This document shows positions 53,643-63,475 of a stretch of 64,000 nt of DNA, in pieces. A program made the position numbers and the translations under genes. The notes beneath the pieces are model-generated. The model had not been told where the DNA came from. It worked only from the letters and a program-made list of their open reading frames with translations, and searched no databases. Origin of the DNA: Jeotgalibacillus proteolyticus (GTDB lineage Bacteria; Bacillota; Bacilli; Bacillales; Jeotgalibacillaceae); assembly GCF_002926065.1 (NCBI RefSeq), contig NZ_PREZ01000004.1, forward strand, positions 248,001 to 312,000. Direction: 5' to 3'. Each line of letters starts with the position of its first letter. The stretch's first letter is position 1.

Positions 53643-54296
53643 ATGCTAAAGAAATACCATACTGTTGCCCCCTATGGAGAAAATGAGATCACTATTCAAA
53701 AGTCCCGTTTCATCACCTACGTAAAACGGACAGAGACGGAAGAAGCTGCTCTTGAATTTATACAGGACATAAAAAGAAAACACCCTGCTGCCAACCATAA
53801 TTGCTCAGCTTACATGATTGGTGAGCATGATCTTATTCAAAAAGCGAACGACGACGGAGAGCCATCCGGTACTGCTGGTGTGCCTATCCTTGAAGTGCTG
53901 AAAAAACGTAAGCTGAAAGACACAACGATCGTGGTCACCCGTTACTTTGGCGGTATAAAGCTTGGCGGAGGCGGTTTGATCAGAGCTTATGGGCGATCTG
54001 CTACCGAGGGCATTAATGCTGCAGGAGTAGTGGAAAGACGTCTTAACCGACTCGTAACTACTACAATTGATTACACCTGGCTCGGCAAGGTCGAAAATGA
54101 AATTCGTAATTCTAGTTATCCTTTAAAAGAGATTTCTTATCTTGAAAATGTCGCGATTGAGTCGTTTGTCGAGGAGGATGAAACTGAATCCTTTACAAGC
54201 TGGATAACTGAGCTGACGAACGGGCAGGCTTCAGTTGAAATCGGGGAACAATTGTATAGAGAGGAAAAAATTTCAGCATATTTCGACAATTTTTAA
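53643..54296 (+). CDS. yvyE: YigZ/IMPACT family protein YvyE
   Basis: A 217-residue protein of UPF0029: N-terminal domain with KRKHPAANHNCSAY, DDGEPSGTAGVPILEVL and VVTRYFGGIKLGGGGLIRAYG, then a DUF1949 domain. Homologs have ribosome-linked or proteolytic control roles, not well defined. It keeps the conserved place between degS and tagU. AAGGAG precedes the ATG. Confidence 0.92.
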   Translation: MLKKYHTVAPYGENEITIQKSRFITYVKRTETEEAALEFIQDIKRKHPAANHNCSAYMIGEHDLIQKANDDGEPSGTAGVPILEVLKKRKLKDTTIVVTRYFGGIKLGGGGLIRAYGRSATEGINAAGVVERRLNRLVTTTIDYTWLGKVENEIRNSSYPLKEISYLENVAIESFVEEDETESFTSWITELTNGQASVEIGEQLYREEKISAYFDNF

Positions 54297-54464
54297 ATTG
54301 TAATCAAAGTTTCATTGTAATGAAATGAGGAAAAAGTATAGAATAGGGTTTGGGCTTGACATCTGCCTATCTCCTATCCACTATGTGTAATCGTTCACAT
54401 CATGGAGAAATAAGGATATATACAGGTACCGTGGAAATACATGAACAAAGGAGCCACAAATCCA

Positions 54465-55592
54465 ATGGATAGAAAATCGCATAAAAAAAAGACAAATAAA
54501 CGAAAGAGACGCACAAGAATTCTCTGGGTTCTTTTTCCTATCCTATTGCTCGGCTTGTCAGCTATCGGCTACGGCGGATATTTATATGTTAAAGCGCAAG
54601 CAGTAGCTAACAACTCCTACGAGGAACTAGACAGGAAGCAGTCTGAAAAAAGAGAGGAAATCGTAGACCCGGATGTTGATCACGTCTCTATTTTGTTTCT
54701 GGGTATTGATGAAAGCGAAAAAAGAAGCTCGAGTCCGGGCTTTGAGGGTAATATCGCCAGAACAGACGCCATGATTCTTGCTACACTGAATAATGACGAT
54801 AAAACGGTTAAATTAACCAGCATCCCCCGTGATACCCTTGCTTATATTCCTGAAGTGGACTATAGTGACAAAATTAATCACGCTCATGCTTTCGGCGGTC
54901 CTAAGGCTTCCATGGAAGCAGTAGAAGAATTGCTGGATGTTCCAGTTGACTATTATGTAAGAATGAACTTTTACGCTTTCATGGATGTGGTTGAAGCCCT
55001 TAATGGCATCCAGGTTGATGTTCCATTTGATATGGAAGAAATGAATTCTGATGACTCAACAGACGCTATTTCCTTAAGAGAAGGCAGACAAACGCTTGAT
55101 GGTGAGGAAGCACTGGCTTTTGTACGTTCGCGTTCGTATGACAGCGACCTTGCAAGAGGAGAACGTCAGCTTGAAATTATGCAGGCGATTTTAGACCGGG
55201 CAGCTTCAGTCGGCTCGATCAATAAATATGCTGATGTCATTGAAGCAGTCGGAAATAATATGCAGACCAATATGCGTTTTAATGAAATGAGATCATTCAT
55301 ATCCTATGCAGCAAATTCAAATCTCTCTGTCGAAATGGAGACGATTATCGGTGATAACGCGACGTATAATGGCGTATATTACTATGAACCTGAGCCAGAA
55401 TCGCTTAGTGAGCTGCAACTCAAGCTTCGCGAGCACTTAGGCTTGCCCGCTTCTCCTTCTGATGAAATGGTTGATCCTGAATCGGATCCATCCTACGAGG
55501 ACCCATCCGGTACGGAAGAATATCCTGAAACTGACCTTCATGAAAGAGAAGAAGATCTCTATCAGGAGGACGGACTTGAGAACGATTGGTAA
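54465..55592 (+). CDS. LCP family cell-wall polymer ligase (TagU-type, first copy)
   Basis: A 375-residue LytR-CpsA-Psr protein: basic N-terminus, one membrane helix (about 23-45), then the LCP domain with DAMILATLNN, SIPRDTLAYIP and NHAHAFGG, which hold the catalytic Arg and Asp residues, and an acidic disordered tail rich in Glu/Asp/Pro of about 55 residues. It transfers teichoic acid or other polymers to peptidoglycan. The start at 54465 has AAAGGAG; 54441 is possible. Its paralog at 62404 lacks the long tail. Confidence 0.92.
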   Translation: MDRKSHKKKTNKRKRRTRILWVLFPILLLGLSAIGYGGYLYVKAQAVANNSYEELDRKQSEKREEIVDPDVDHVSILFLGIDESEKRSSSPGFEGNIARTDAMILATLNNDDKTVKLTSIPRDTLAYIPEVDYSDKINHAHAFGGPKASMEAVEELLDVPVDYYVRMNFYAFMDVVEALNGIQVDVPFDMEEMNSDDSTDAISLREGRQTLDGEEALAFVRSRSYDSDLARGERQLEIMQAILDRAASVGSINKYADVIEAVGNNMQTNMRFNEMRSFISYAANSNLSVEMETIIGDNATYNGVYYYEPEPESLSELQLKLREHLGLPASPSDEMVDPESDPSYEDPSGTEEYPETDLHEREEDLYQEDGLENDW

Positions 55593-55613
55593 AAAAGATA
55601 AAGGTATTAAAAT

Positions 55614-55645
55614 CACCCTCACGAAAATTCGTGAGGGTGTTCTTT
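55614..55645. terminator. Bidirectional terminator after tagU
   Basis: A perfect 12-bp stem CACCCTCACGAA / TTCGTGAGGGTG between tagU (+) and the DUF2339 gene (-), with T residues on the plus side. Confidence 0.88.
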
Positions 55646-58181
55646 ATTCTGAGTTTTTCTCCTCTTTGTCTTCAATTTCCTTCTGATGGCTTGAAACCTT
55701 TTGATAAATATACGAAATTCCAAGCAGTGTTAAACCGAAGCAGAAGTAAGCAAGAATCTTACTGCTTTCAGTAAGAAAAGCAAGATCTAAAAGAAATAAT
55801 TTGCCCGTCGAAAGCAGAGACAATCCGAGCCCGATACGCCGGATATAGACATAACGATATTTAAAGCCATATAAAATATAGGCTACTGCTACAGCAAGAA
55901 AGACTAAGCTAATAACAAATCCTGCATCTCCAAGCTGAAATTGCACATTTAAAAAGGCTGTAAGAACCCCCAGGAAATAAACAGAAAGAATCGTCGGGTA
56001 AAGCTCATAATTATGATATTTCTCTCGTATATAGCTGCTTAGCAGATCCCTTCCAATTAAGAAGATCAGCACATTAAATCCGATTAGAATCACGAGTGCT
56101 AAGTAATTCAGGAAGGTATTTTGCGCTGCCGCAGGCTCTAAGGCTGGGATTGTAAAAGTAACGACTAATCCGATCAAGCTTCCAAGCCCATATAAAAGAA
56201 GACAGTAATAGCTCACAATGCGGTCATAGAGCAAAGGAATCTGCTTTAATCCGTATCCAAGACCCATCGTAATAAAGGCAAACAGCATCCACTTATAAAA
56301 CCAGTATTGGTCAAATGTGATGGCTACCTGCTGATCGTAGAGATAATTGCTTTCGTGCAGAAGATAAATCCAACTATTTACAAGCGTAAAGTATTTAAAC
56401 CCTGCAATAAACGTTGAAAATCCCCTGAATAATTCTGTGCTGTCTCTTTTTCTCTGATCCAGAGCGTAATACACCATAACAATGATAAGCCCTGCCATAA
56501 TGGCCATGTATTTAAAGTGGAAAAACTCAACAGGCCAGAGTAAATTCTCGAGAAATTCTATCAGGAAGGTGAAAAGGGTTAAAGTAAAAATTCCCCACCC
56601 TGCTCTTTCGAGAACCTTAAGCTTGTAGCGGTTGGCGTAAAGCATGATTACAACCCCTTCTACTAACCACCCTAACGACAGCCACTGGACGCCAAACTGG
56701 AACGGAATAACGAGGACAGCAAATGTGATGGACGTCCCGTAAAAAAGAACAATCATCATCTTTTGCTTATTCATTCTCGTTTCAACAAATCGGCCAAGAC
56801 CAAAATAAAGCACACAGAATGCTGCTGCTAACAACCCTTCAAAATCATCCCATCCAAGCTCGTTAAATAGGAAGTAAATAACAAGAAAGCTGAAGAACGT
56901 GTTCATTGCCAATAGCGCAACATCCATCCACTTGATCGCTACCCTATACACAAATGGATAACCAATGGTCAGCACTAAATAAAGACAGAAGATCAGGATA
57001 GAATAAAGCAAAGAAATAATAGAACTCGCCGAAATTAAAATAAGCACGAGAAGTGATGGAATATTTAATACGAAGCTTAGATAATGAACAATGCTCCACT
57101 GACGCTTAAATGATATCAATAAAATAGACATGTTCAAAATCAGTATATAAGCCATTGCCGTGTAAACAGCATAGCCTTCTAGTCCAAAAGCAAATAAGTA
57201 GGAATAAAAAGGGATATACCCGCCAATCAGGCCAAACGAAATAATAGTTCTGGACTGATAGCGCAGTGACAGGAATACGGCCAGTGCGGTTACTAAAATT
57301 GATAAAAGCAAGGCAGGAGTGAGTCCAATAATCTTTAACAGGAAGTAACTAAAGAAAATGGAGCCATAGAGGATTGAAATCCCTCCGCCAATAACGCCGA
57401 GAGCAAATACCTGCTTATTCCTGCGGTGCAGCCATTCCCCTCCTCCAAGCATGATAAGGCCGACAACAAAGAACAGTCCTCCTTTTACATAATCATTAAA
57501 CCAGTTGCTGTAGGAGTATCTGAACGCAGCTGCCACACCGATAATAATTAATAGGATCCCAAGCTTATTGATCCAGTTTAACCCGATCTTCATTTCAATC
57601 TGGTTTTGCTGCATCCGTTTTTGGATGATTTCTTCACTCATGTTTTCTTCAGCGAGGTTGTTAAATTGATTTGAGTACCTTTCCCGTACATTTTGCTGCT
57701 CTCTTACCGCCAGTTCACGTTCTTTCTTAATGCTCTCATTAATTTCTTTTGATAACTGTTCAATCTTTAACAGGATTTCCTGCTTCTCGTTCTGTACTGA
57801 TTGGGCAGTTCGCTGCTTTAGCCGAAGAATTTCTCTTTTTGATTGTTCTTCGAGTGCTGTTAGACGGTTGGTTTCCGTTTTTACTGTATTCGCAAAGTAC
57901 GTATTCAGCTTTAGCTTTGAAACTTTAATGATATTCCGTTTTTCATCGAACATTTGCTCCTGGAGTGCATAGCGCAGCTTCCGGTTCTCCACTTCCATTT
58001 GCCTATGCTTTTCGCTTAATTCGTGAAGCTTTCTTTTATAATCAGCATCACTTTTACGCAGTGCTTCATTTTCCTGTAGTACATCGCTTGATTCATACTC
58101 TTTTACCATGTCATCAAATTGCTTAATGAGCCTTGACTGGTCCAGCCTCATTTGTATCAGCTGCTCTTTCATGTTATCCAT
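55644..58181 (-). CDS. DUF2339 polytopic membrane protein with coiled-coil N-terminus
   Basis: An 845-residue protein: N-terminal soluble coiled coil (about 1-185, rich in Glu/Lys/Gln with heptads), then some 24-26 hydrophobic helices to the C-terminus with the DUF2339 pattern (GLNWINKLGILLIIIGVAAAFRYSY). The family is uncharacterised; no catalytic motif can be named. GAGGGGG precedes the ATG. It is separated by a terminator from DUF4956 and VTC genes on the same strand. Confidence 0.8.
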   Translation of the reverse strand: MDNMKEQLIQMRLDQSRLIKQFDDMVKEYESSDVLQENEALRKSDADYKRKLHELSEKHRQMEVENRKLRYALQEQMFDEKRNIIKVSKLKLNTYFANTVKTETNRLTALEEQSKREILRLKQRTAQSVQNEKQEILLKIEQLSKEINESIKKERELAVREQQNVRERYSNQFNNLAEENMSEEIIQKRMQQNQIEMKIGLNWINKLGILLIIIGVAAAFRYSYSNWFNDYVKGGLFFVVGLIMLGGGEWLHRRNKQVFALGVIGGGISILYGSIFFSYFLLKIIGLTPALLLSILVTALAVFLSLRYQSRTIISFGLIGGYIPFYSYLFAFGLEGYAVYTAMAYILILNMSILLISFKRQWSIVHYLSFVLNIPSLLVLILISASSIISLLYSILIFCLYLVLTIGYPFVYRVAIKWMDVALLAMNTFFSFLVIYFLFNELGWDDFEGLLAAAFCVLYFGLGRFVETRMNKQKMMIVLFYGTSITFAVLVIPFQFGVQWLSLGWLVEGVVIMLYANRYKLKVLERAGWGIFTLTLFTFLIEFLENLLWPVEFFHFKYMAIMAGLIIVMVYYALDQRKRDSTELFRGFSTFIAGFKYFTLVNSWIYLLHESNYLYDQQVAITFDQYWFYKWMLFAFITMGLGYGLKQIPLLYDRIVSYYCLLLYGLGSLIGLVVTFTIPALEPAAAQNTFLNYLALVILIGFNVLIFLIGRDLLSSYIREKYHNYELYPTILSVYFLGVLTAFLNVQFQLGDAGFVISLVFLAVAVAYILYGFKYRYVYIRRIGLGLSLLSTGKLFLLDLAFLTESSKILAYFCFGLTLLGISYIYQKVSSHQKEIEDKEEKNSE

Positions 58182-58330
58182 CCTTGAGCCCCCTCAAAAC
58201 CGCATGTGATAGGAAAAATAAAATACTGGAACTTAAACTAAGTACTACCATTTTACTATATAAAACAGAGATTTAGTATGGTGGTTTTGTTATTTATATT
58301 ATGGTTTTCCTTTTGTTTGAAAACGTAAAA

Positions 58331-58374
58331 AAAGGCGTCATTTCCCTCCTAATGGAATGAAATGGCGCCTTTTA
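58331..58374 (-). terminator. Terminator of the VTC-DUF4956 operon
   Basis: Stem AAAAGGCGTCATTTC / GAAATGGCGCCTTTT with one mismatch, and a T tract on the minus strand, just after the DUF4956 stop. Confidence 0.85.
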
Positions 58375-58388
58375 AAATTTTATTATGA

Positions 58389-59081
58389 CTAATATACCTC
58401 TGTACTAAGGTAGTTAACGGAGACCTTTAAATTCCCATTAACTTTTCTCAGCTCATCCATCAGTTCTTTATCCTTCACATTTTCTTTATTTTGAACGATG
58501 TAAACAAGCTGGATCATTGTGCCTAAATTTGTCGTTTCAATAGAGCGCAGATCATATGATTTCAAGTATTGATCCAAAATTTTATCAAAGGTATTTTCAT
58601 CATGAAGATTCTCCGGCACTGTAATAGTGAGACGTTTTTTGGAAGATCCACTTTTCCCGAAATCGATAAAATATAGGAATAAAATGATAATAGATAAGGA
58701 AACGGTAAAAATAATGGCCAGAATATAAAACCCTAATCCGCAGGAAATTCCTGCAGCCATGCCAAAAAAGATAAACGCAATGTCCTTCGGGTCGCTCATC
58801 GCGCTTCTGAAGCGGATGATGGAAAACGCTCCAACTAGTCCAAACGCTACTGCAACATTATTCCCGATCACAATCATGATCACAGAAACAGTTACCCCCA
58901 TAATGATGATGGTCTGAACAAATGATTGAGAGTAACGTGCTCCTGTATGAGTCTTCTTATATAAATAAGCTATAATGGTTGTTAAAATAAAGCTTAAAAT
59001 GATCGCAGCAAATGATTCAAGGACCGTTAATCTCGAGGTTACATCTGCCAGCTGGCGAATTTCATTTAATAAAGTTGTCAT
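58389..59081 (-). CDS. DUF4956 membrane protein
   Basis: A 230-residue protein with four membrane helices (residues 20-140) and the DUF4956 hallmark VAFGLVGAFSIIRFRSAMSDPKD, plus a cytoplasmic C-terminal domain of about 85 residues with a ferredoxin-like pattern. It is paired with a VTC-domain gene 19 bp upstream and the two are divergent from a CotH kinase gene. DUF4956 is uncharacterised but this trio recurs in several phyla. Confidence 0.85.
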   Translation of the reverse strand: MTTLLNEIRQLADVTSRLTVLESFAAIILSFILTTIIAYLYKKTHTGARYSQSFVQTIIIMGVTVSVIMIVIGNNVAVAFGLVGAFSIIRFRSAMSDPKDIAFIFFGMAAGISCGLGFYILAIIFTVSLSIIILFLYFIDFGKSGSSKKRLTITVPENLHDENTFDKILDQYLKSYDLRSIETTNLGTMIQLVYIVQNKENVKDKELMDELRKVNGNLKVSVNYLSTEVY

Positions 59082-59100
59082 TCTGTGCACCAATTCCCAT

Positions 59101-59847
59101 TTAATTTATTTGTTTATTCTTTCTTTGCTCTTCTTCAAGCATTAAATCAATGCTTGTACAGAACTTTGAGACACTTTGCTTTGAGCAATCAAACTCACTT
59201 AAAAGACGTGCAAGCCAAAATGGCACTGTCTCTGAAACCTTTACCTCTAATACCACCATACCGGGATCCACAAAATTCAAGCCTTGAGGACCGTTTTCGA
59301 TGGAAAGATCATGATTTCTGCACATTAAATTATAATCAAAGGTTACCCTCAGATCTTTTTCATAAATTCCTGAAAATGCCTGACGGTCATAGCTTACCAC
59401 GACTTCCGGCTTTAGCTGATAGAGCTGTTTAAAGTGCATAGCCTCTTTAAGGATCTGGGGGTTGGATGCATTGAAGGCTGCAAAATCTATATCATCATAA
59501 TCCAGATCCGAAAGCGCGTAGGCTTCATTCAAAGGAATGGAGGTTCGTCTCTTATTTACTACGTTTTTAAACTTCTGTTTAATTTCGAAAAAGGCTGTAC
59601 TATTTAAATCTGCCTGATCATAAATGCGCAGGCGCAACTTTTGTCTGAAGCGAAGCTTGTTCCTGGTTTCATAATAAATCGAGTAATCATCAGAATCATA
59701 GTAGAGGCTTACAATATTATATTTTCCTTCCGGGTTGCCATATGTATCGAATGTCATATAGGGAAGAAGCTTTTCCCGGAGACTCAAATATTGCTTAAAT
59801 GGGATCAGATATTTTATTTCATACCGTTTGAAAATTTCCTGTGCCAC
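59101..59847 (-). CDS. VTC domain protein (polyphosphate polymerase-like)
   Basis: A 248-residue single-domain VTC/CYTH-type tunnel fold: N-terminal RYEIKYLI with the conserved Arg, Glu and Lys, NKLRFRQKLRLR, FEIKQKF, SYDRQAF, RVTFDYNL and VLEVKV. These basic and acidic side chains line the catalytic tunnel in yeast Vtc4, which makes polyphosphate from ATP. Whether this bacterial form makes polyphosphate or handles another phosphate polymer is unknown. Confidence 0.85.
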   Translation of the reverse strand: MAQEIFKRYEIKYLIPFKQYLSLREKLLPYMTFDTYGNPEGKYNIVSLYYDSDDYSIYYETRNKLRFRQKLRLRIYDQADLNSTAFFEIKQKFKNVVNKRRTSIPLNEAYALSDLDYDDIDFAAFNASNPQILKEAMHFKQLYQLKPEVVVSYDRQAFSGIYEKDLRVTFDYNLMCRNHDLSIENGPQGLNFVDPGMVVLEVKVSETVPFWLARLLSEFDCSKQSVSKFCTSIDLMLEEEQRKNKQIN

Positions 59848-59992
59848 GTTTCCGCTCCTTTTATTGATTTTTTGTAAATTATATTACGGTAATGTAAATT
59901 TTTTTCGTCTGTTATAGTATACTAATAGTTATCAAGACTTTCAATTGATCATTTGAATTGTCGTTTGATAGAATAAAATTTTTGGAGGATTT

Positions 59993-62299
59993 ATGAAAAG
60001 AGTCTTACCATTTTTGTTACTAATTTTTTTATCTATATTCTGGGCAGGGATGTATTTTCTTGCTGAAGAACCAATTCAGATTGATACGGCTTTTGAAGAC
60101 GCACTGGAAAAGGAGCTTGGCATTGCAGCCGGAACCTTCGATAAAAACAAAGTGAAGGATATTTCTGAACTGGACTTATCAAATTATCAAATTACTGACG
60201 TTAAAGGAATTGAACATTTCCGTTCTTTAGAAGTGTTAAATTTATCGAATAATTTACTGACGGAAATGGATGGTATCGAGCAGCTTGAAAATTTAAGAAT
60301 AGTCGACCTTAGTTTTAATGACTTATCCACTATTTCCTTTGAAAGCAGCGGAATTACCCGTCTTGATTTAGAGGGTAATGTTCTTACTGACGTTTCCTTT
60401 ATAAGTGATCTTCCTCAGCTTCAGCACCTGACCATTCGCGATAATCAAATACGGGATATCTCTCCTCTATCAGCTGCTGAAACATTAACTTATTTAAATG
60501 CACGTGGAAATCAAATCGATTCAGTTGAAGCATTACAGGGATTGGTTCAATTATCAGATATAAATCTGCGTAATAACCAAATTAAGGATGTAAATCCTCT
60601 TGCCTCTCTTCCGGCTATTACTGAAAGACTTTATCTAACCGGGAATGGGATTAAAGACTATATGCCGCTTGAAACCATTATAGGAGCGATAAACGATATT
60701 GATTTTGAGCTATCCCCTCCGCCTCCTGTTTTATCAGCTGAAAGCGGTGTAATAAATTCAGGGACTGCAGTAAGTATGGAAAGCAGTATTGAAGAAGCGA
60801 AGATCTATTATACATTGGACGGTTCACTTCCTACCCCGGCCTCTTTGCTTTATACTGAGCCAATTGTACTTGAAGAGTCACTTATTAATGATAATGATAT
60901 TTTAGCTAATATTGGTACTTCTGTTTTCAGGGAACCTTTTCAGTTTACCAGAGAAGAAATCCTGGAAGGAATCGTTATTAGGGCAGCTGTCTATCATAAC
61001 CGCACTCTGAGTGAAGTGGAAACCCGCTCATATATTTTAAATGATGCACTTTTTTCCTCCTCTCAACTGCCTGTTGTCTCTCTAACAACAGATCCAGAAG
61101 GACTATTTAATGAAGAAAGAGGCATTTATGTCCCTGGGATTTATTATGAGAATACCCGGGACACTAGAGATGGCAACTATTTTAAACGAGGGGACGAATG
61201 GGAAAGACCCGCCACTTTAGAGTATTTTTCAGAGGATGGAGCTCTTGAATACTCACAAAATATAGGGATTCGGATTCACGGCGGCTACAGCAGAGAGCAC
61301 CCTCAAAAAAGCCTGAGACTGTATTCGAGAAGTGATTACGGTCAAAGCAGAATGTATTATCCTTTTTTTAAGGATGATGCCAATGTCGAATTTAACCGGC
61401 TCATGCTTCGCAACTCAGGAAACGACTGGGGCAGAACCTATTTAAGAGATGCATTAATGCATGAATTAATTAAAGATAGGAATGTAGACACCCAAAACTA
61501 TCAGCCTGTCATCGTCCTGTTAAACGGTGAGTATTGGGGCATTCAAAATTTACGAGAGGCATACAGTGCCGAATACCTGGAAACCAAATATAATTTGAAT
61601 GCAGAGGAAATTGTTATGCTGGGAACAGACGTAACCAATGCTACAGGCTTTATAATTGATGAGGGATTGATAGGTGATCAGCAGCATTATACTTCCCTAG
61701 TGGAATATGCAATGAATAATGATCTACGGATACAAGAGAATTTAGATTATGTGAATACTCAAATGGATGTTGAGAATTACCTGGAGTACTTTGCTTATCA
61801 AGTATATTTTGGCAACACCGATTCTTTATACAATAATACCGCCATGTGGAGAAAGAAAACAGACTATACTCCAGAAGCTCCTTATGGTCAGGATGGCCGG
61901 TGGAGATGGCTGTTATATGATACAGACTTCGGCTTTGCCCTAAACGGGGAATTTGAAGAGACGATAAATGATAACACACTGGACTGGCTTCTAAGAGACC
62001 ACCCTGCAACTGAATTAATCAGGGCATTACTGGAAAACGAGGAAGTATACGCTCAGTTAATCTCCATTATGGAAGGCTTGCTTGATGAGGAGTTTGCTCC
62101 TGAAAATGTAATTGAAACCATCAATTCTCTCTCTGGGCAGATTCGCGGTGAAATGCCGCGTATGATCAGTCGCTGGGAAAATATAAATTCCATTGAAACG
62201 TGGGAAGCAGAACTTGATATGTTCCGTCAATTTGCCCAAAGGCGCCCGGAAGCGGTAATGAATTATTTAAATGAGCGCCTTGAAAGGACACCAGATTGA
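59993..62299 (+). CDS. Surface LRR protein with CotH kinase domain
   Basis: A 768-residue membrane-anchored or secreted protein: N-terminal hydrophobic anchor (5-22), leucine-rich repeats of internalin type (about 58-225), a CHB_HEX_C-like beta domain (about 240-345, YYTLDGSLPTP), and a CotH kinase domain (about 360-750). Kinase features: GNDWGRTYLRD, GEYWGIQNLRE and the metal motif YDTDFGF (Asp643, Asp645). CotH of B. subtilis phosphorylates spore coat proteins. Here the setting is cell surface, next to VTC and LCP genes. Confidence 0.88.
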   Translation: MKRVLPFLLLIFLSIFWAGMYFLAEEPIQIDTAFEDALEKELGIAAGTFDKNKVKDISELDLSNYQITDVKGIEHFRSLEVLNLSNNLLTEMDGIEQLENLRIVDLSFNDLSTISFESSGITRLDLEGNVLTDVSFISDLPQLQHLTIRDNQIRDISPLSAAETLTYLNARGNQIDSVEALQGLVQLSDINLRNNQIKDVNPLASLPAITERLYLTGNGIKDYMPLETIIGAINDIDFELSPPPPVLSAESGVINSGTAVSMESSIEEAKIYYTLDGSLPTPASLLYTEPIVLEESLINDNDILANIGTSVFREPFQFTREEILEGIVIRAAVYHNRTLSEVETRSYILNDALFSSSQLPVVSLTTDPEGLFNEERGIYVPGIYYENTRDTRDGNYFKRGDEWERPATLEYFSEDGALEYSQNIGIRIHGGYSREHPQKSLRLYSRSDYGQSRMYYPFFKDDANVEFNRLMLRNSGNDWGRTYLRDALMHELIKDRNVDTQNYQPVIVLLNGEYWGIQNLREAYSAEYLETKYNLNAEEIVMLGTDVTNATGFIIDEGLIGDQQHYTSLVEYAMNNDLRIQENLDYVNTQMDVENYLEYFAYQVYFGNTDSLYNNTAMWRKKTDYTPEAPYGQDGRWRWLLYDTDFGFALNGEFEETINDNTLDWLLRDHPATELIRALLENEEVYAQLISIMEGLLDEEFAPENVIETINSLSGQIRGEMPRMISRWENINSIETWEAELDMFRQFAQRRPEAVMNYLNERLERTPD

Positions 62300-62318
62300 G
62301 TAAAGGGAAAAACCATTT

Positions 62319-62349
62319 GCTAGATTTCTGACGAAATCTAGCTTTTTTC
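62319..62349 (+). terminator. Terminator of the CotH gene
   Basis: A perfect 10-bp stem GCTAGATTTC / GAAATCTAGC with a 4-nt loop and six T residues. Confidence 0.9.
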
Positions 62350-62403
62350 GTCAAATTCTAGTACTATTAAATTTATTGAATAATATGTCTAAGGAGCAAT
62401 TAA

Positions 62404-63432
62404 ATGAATAGAAGCAACTATCGAAAGAAAACAGCCCGTAAAAGAATGAGAAAACGCTTTTTATTATTTATGGTACTCCCTTTATTTATTCTTGGAGGTA
62501 CTGCTGTTGTGTACGGTACGCATCTTTTTAAACAGGCAGAAAGTGCTGTTAATGATTCATATGATAATTTAAATCGTGAGTCATCAGAGCTTCGCGAGAA
62601 TATCCCCGATCCCGATTTTGATAATATTTCAATCCTTTTTATGGGGGTGGATGCCAGTGAAAAAAGGGAAGAAAATGGGTTTACATCTGACAATAGTCGA
62701 ACGGATGCCTTGGTTCTTGCAACCTTAAATAACAAAGAAAAATCGATTAATCTGCTCAGTATCCCTAGAGACACACTTGCTTATATTCCACATGTCGACT
62801 ACAAAGATAAAATTAATCATGCTCACGCCTTTGGCGGACCGCAGGCTGCTATGGAATCAGTCGAGTCTCTTCTTGAAGTCCCTGTCGATTATTATGTGCG
62901 AATGAATTTTAATGCATTTATTGATGTTGTAAATTCATTGGACGGTGTGAAAGTAAATGTACCTTATGAGCTTAAGGAACAAGATTCACGGGATAAAAAG
63001 AATGCTATTCACCTTATGCCGGGCATTCAGACACTGGATGGTGAAGAAGCACTTGCCTTTGCAAGAACCAGACATTATGACAGTGATATTGAACGCGGTA
63101 AAAGACAGGTGGAAGTCATTGAAGCGATTCTTGACAAATCCACTTCCATTTCTTCCATTTCAAAATACAGTGATGTTATTCAGGCTGTTGGACAAAACCT
63201 TAAAACCAATTTAACCTTTGACGAAATGAAATCTTTCATTTCCTATGCGGCCAACTCTGAGCTTTCCGTAAATAACCTTTCCCTTTACGGAGAGGAAACT
63301 TATATAGAGGGCATTTATTATTATCGTCCTGATGAGTACGAGCTTTGGTCACTGCAGGAAAAACTTCAGGTTCACTTAGGACTTATTGAATCCGAGACAA
63401 CAACGGACTTGTCACTGGATAATCAAAATTAA
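62404..63432 (+). CDS. LCP family cell-wall polymer ligase (second copy)
   Basis: A 342-residue LCP protein, paralog of the one at 54465: basic N-terminus with RKKTARKRMRKRF, one membrane helix, LCP motifs DALVLATLNN, SIPRDTLAYIP and NHAHAFGG. Its tail is short and lacks the acidic repeat of the first copy. It follows the CotH gene by about 100 bp with its own TAAGGAG site and a terminator in between, so it probably has its own promoter. Possible teichoic acid or polysaccharide ligase. Confidence 0.92.
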   Translation: MNRSNYRKKTARKRMRKRFLLFMVLPLFILGGTAVVYGTHLFKQAESAVNDSYDNLNRESSELRENIPDPDFDNISILFMGVDASEKREENGFTSDNSRTDALVLATLNNKEKSINLLSIPRDTLAYIPHVDYKDKINHAHAFGGPQAAMESVESLLEVPVDYYVRMNFNAFIDVVNSLDGVKVNVPYELKEQDSRDKKNAIHLMPGIQTLDGEEALAFARTRHYDSDIERGKRQVEVIEAILDKSTSISSISKYSDVIQAVGQNLKTNLTFDEMKSFISYAANSELSVNNLSLYGEETYIEGIYYYRPDEYELWSLQEKLQVHLGLIESETTTDLSLDNQN

Positions 63433-63440
63433 ACTAAGCA

Positions 63441-63475
63441 AAAACAGCGCCAGGAGTTTACCTGGCGCTGTTTTT
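63441..63475. terminator. Bidirectional terminator after the second LCP gene
   Basis: A 14-bp stem AAAACAGCGCCAGG / CCTGGCGCTGTTTT with a 6-nt loop, between converging genes. Confidence 0.9.

Noticed and set aside
54297-54464. A promoter TTGACA near 54357 for tagU
   Set aside because: No -10 hexamer at accepted spacing; a TATAGA box about 30 bases earlier is equally weak. Not called.
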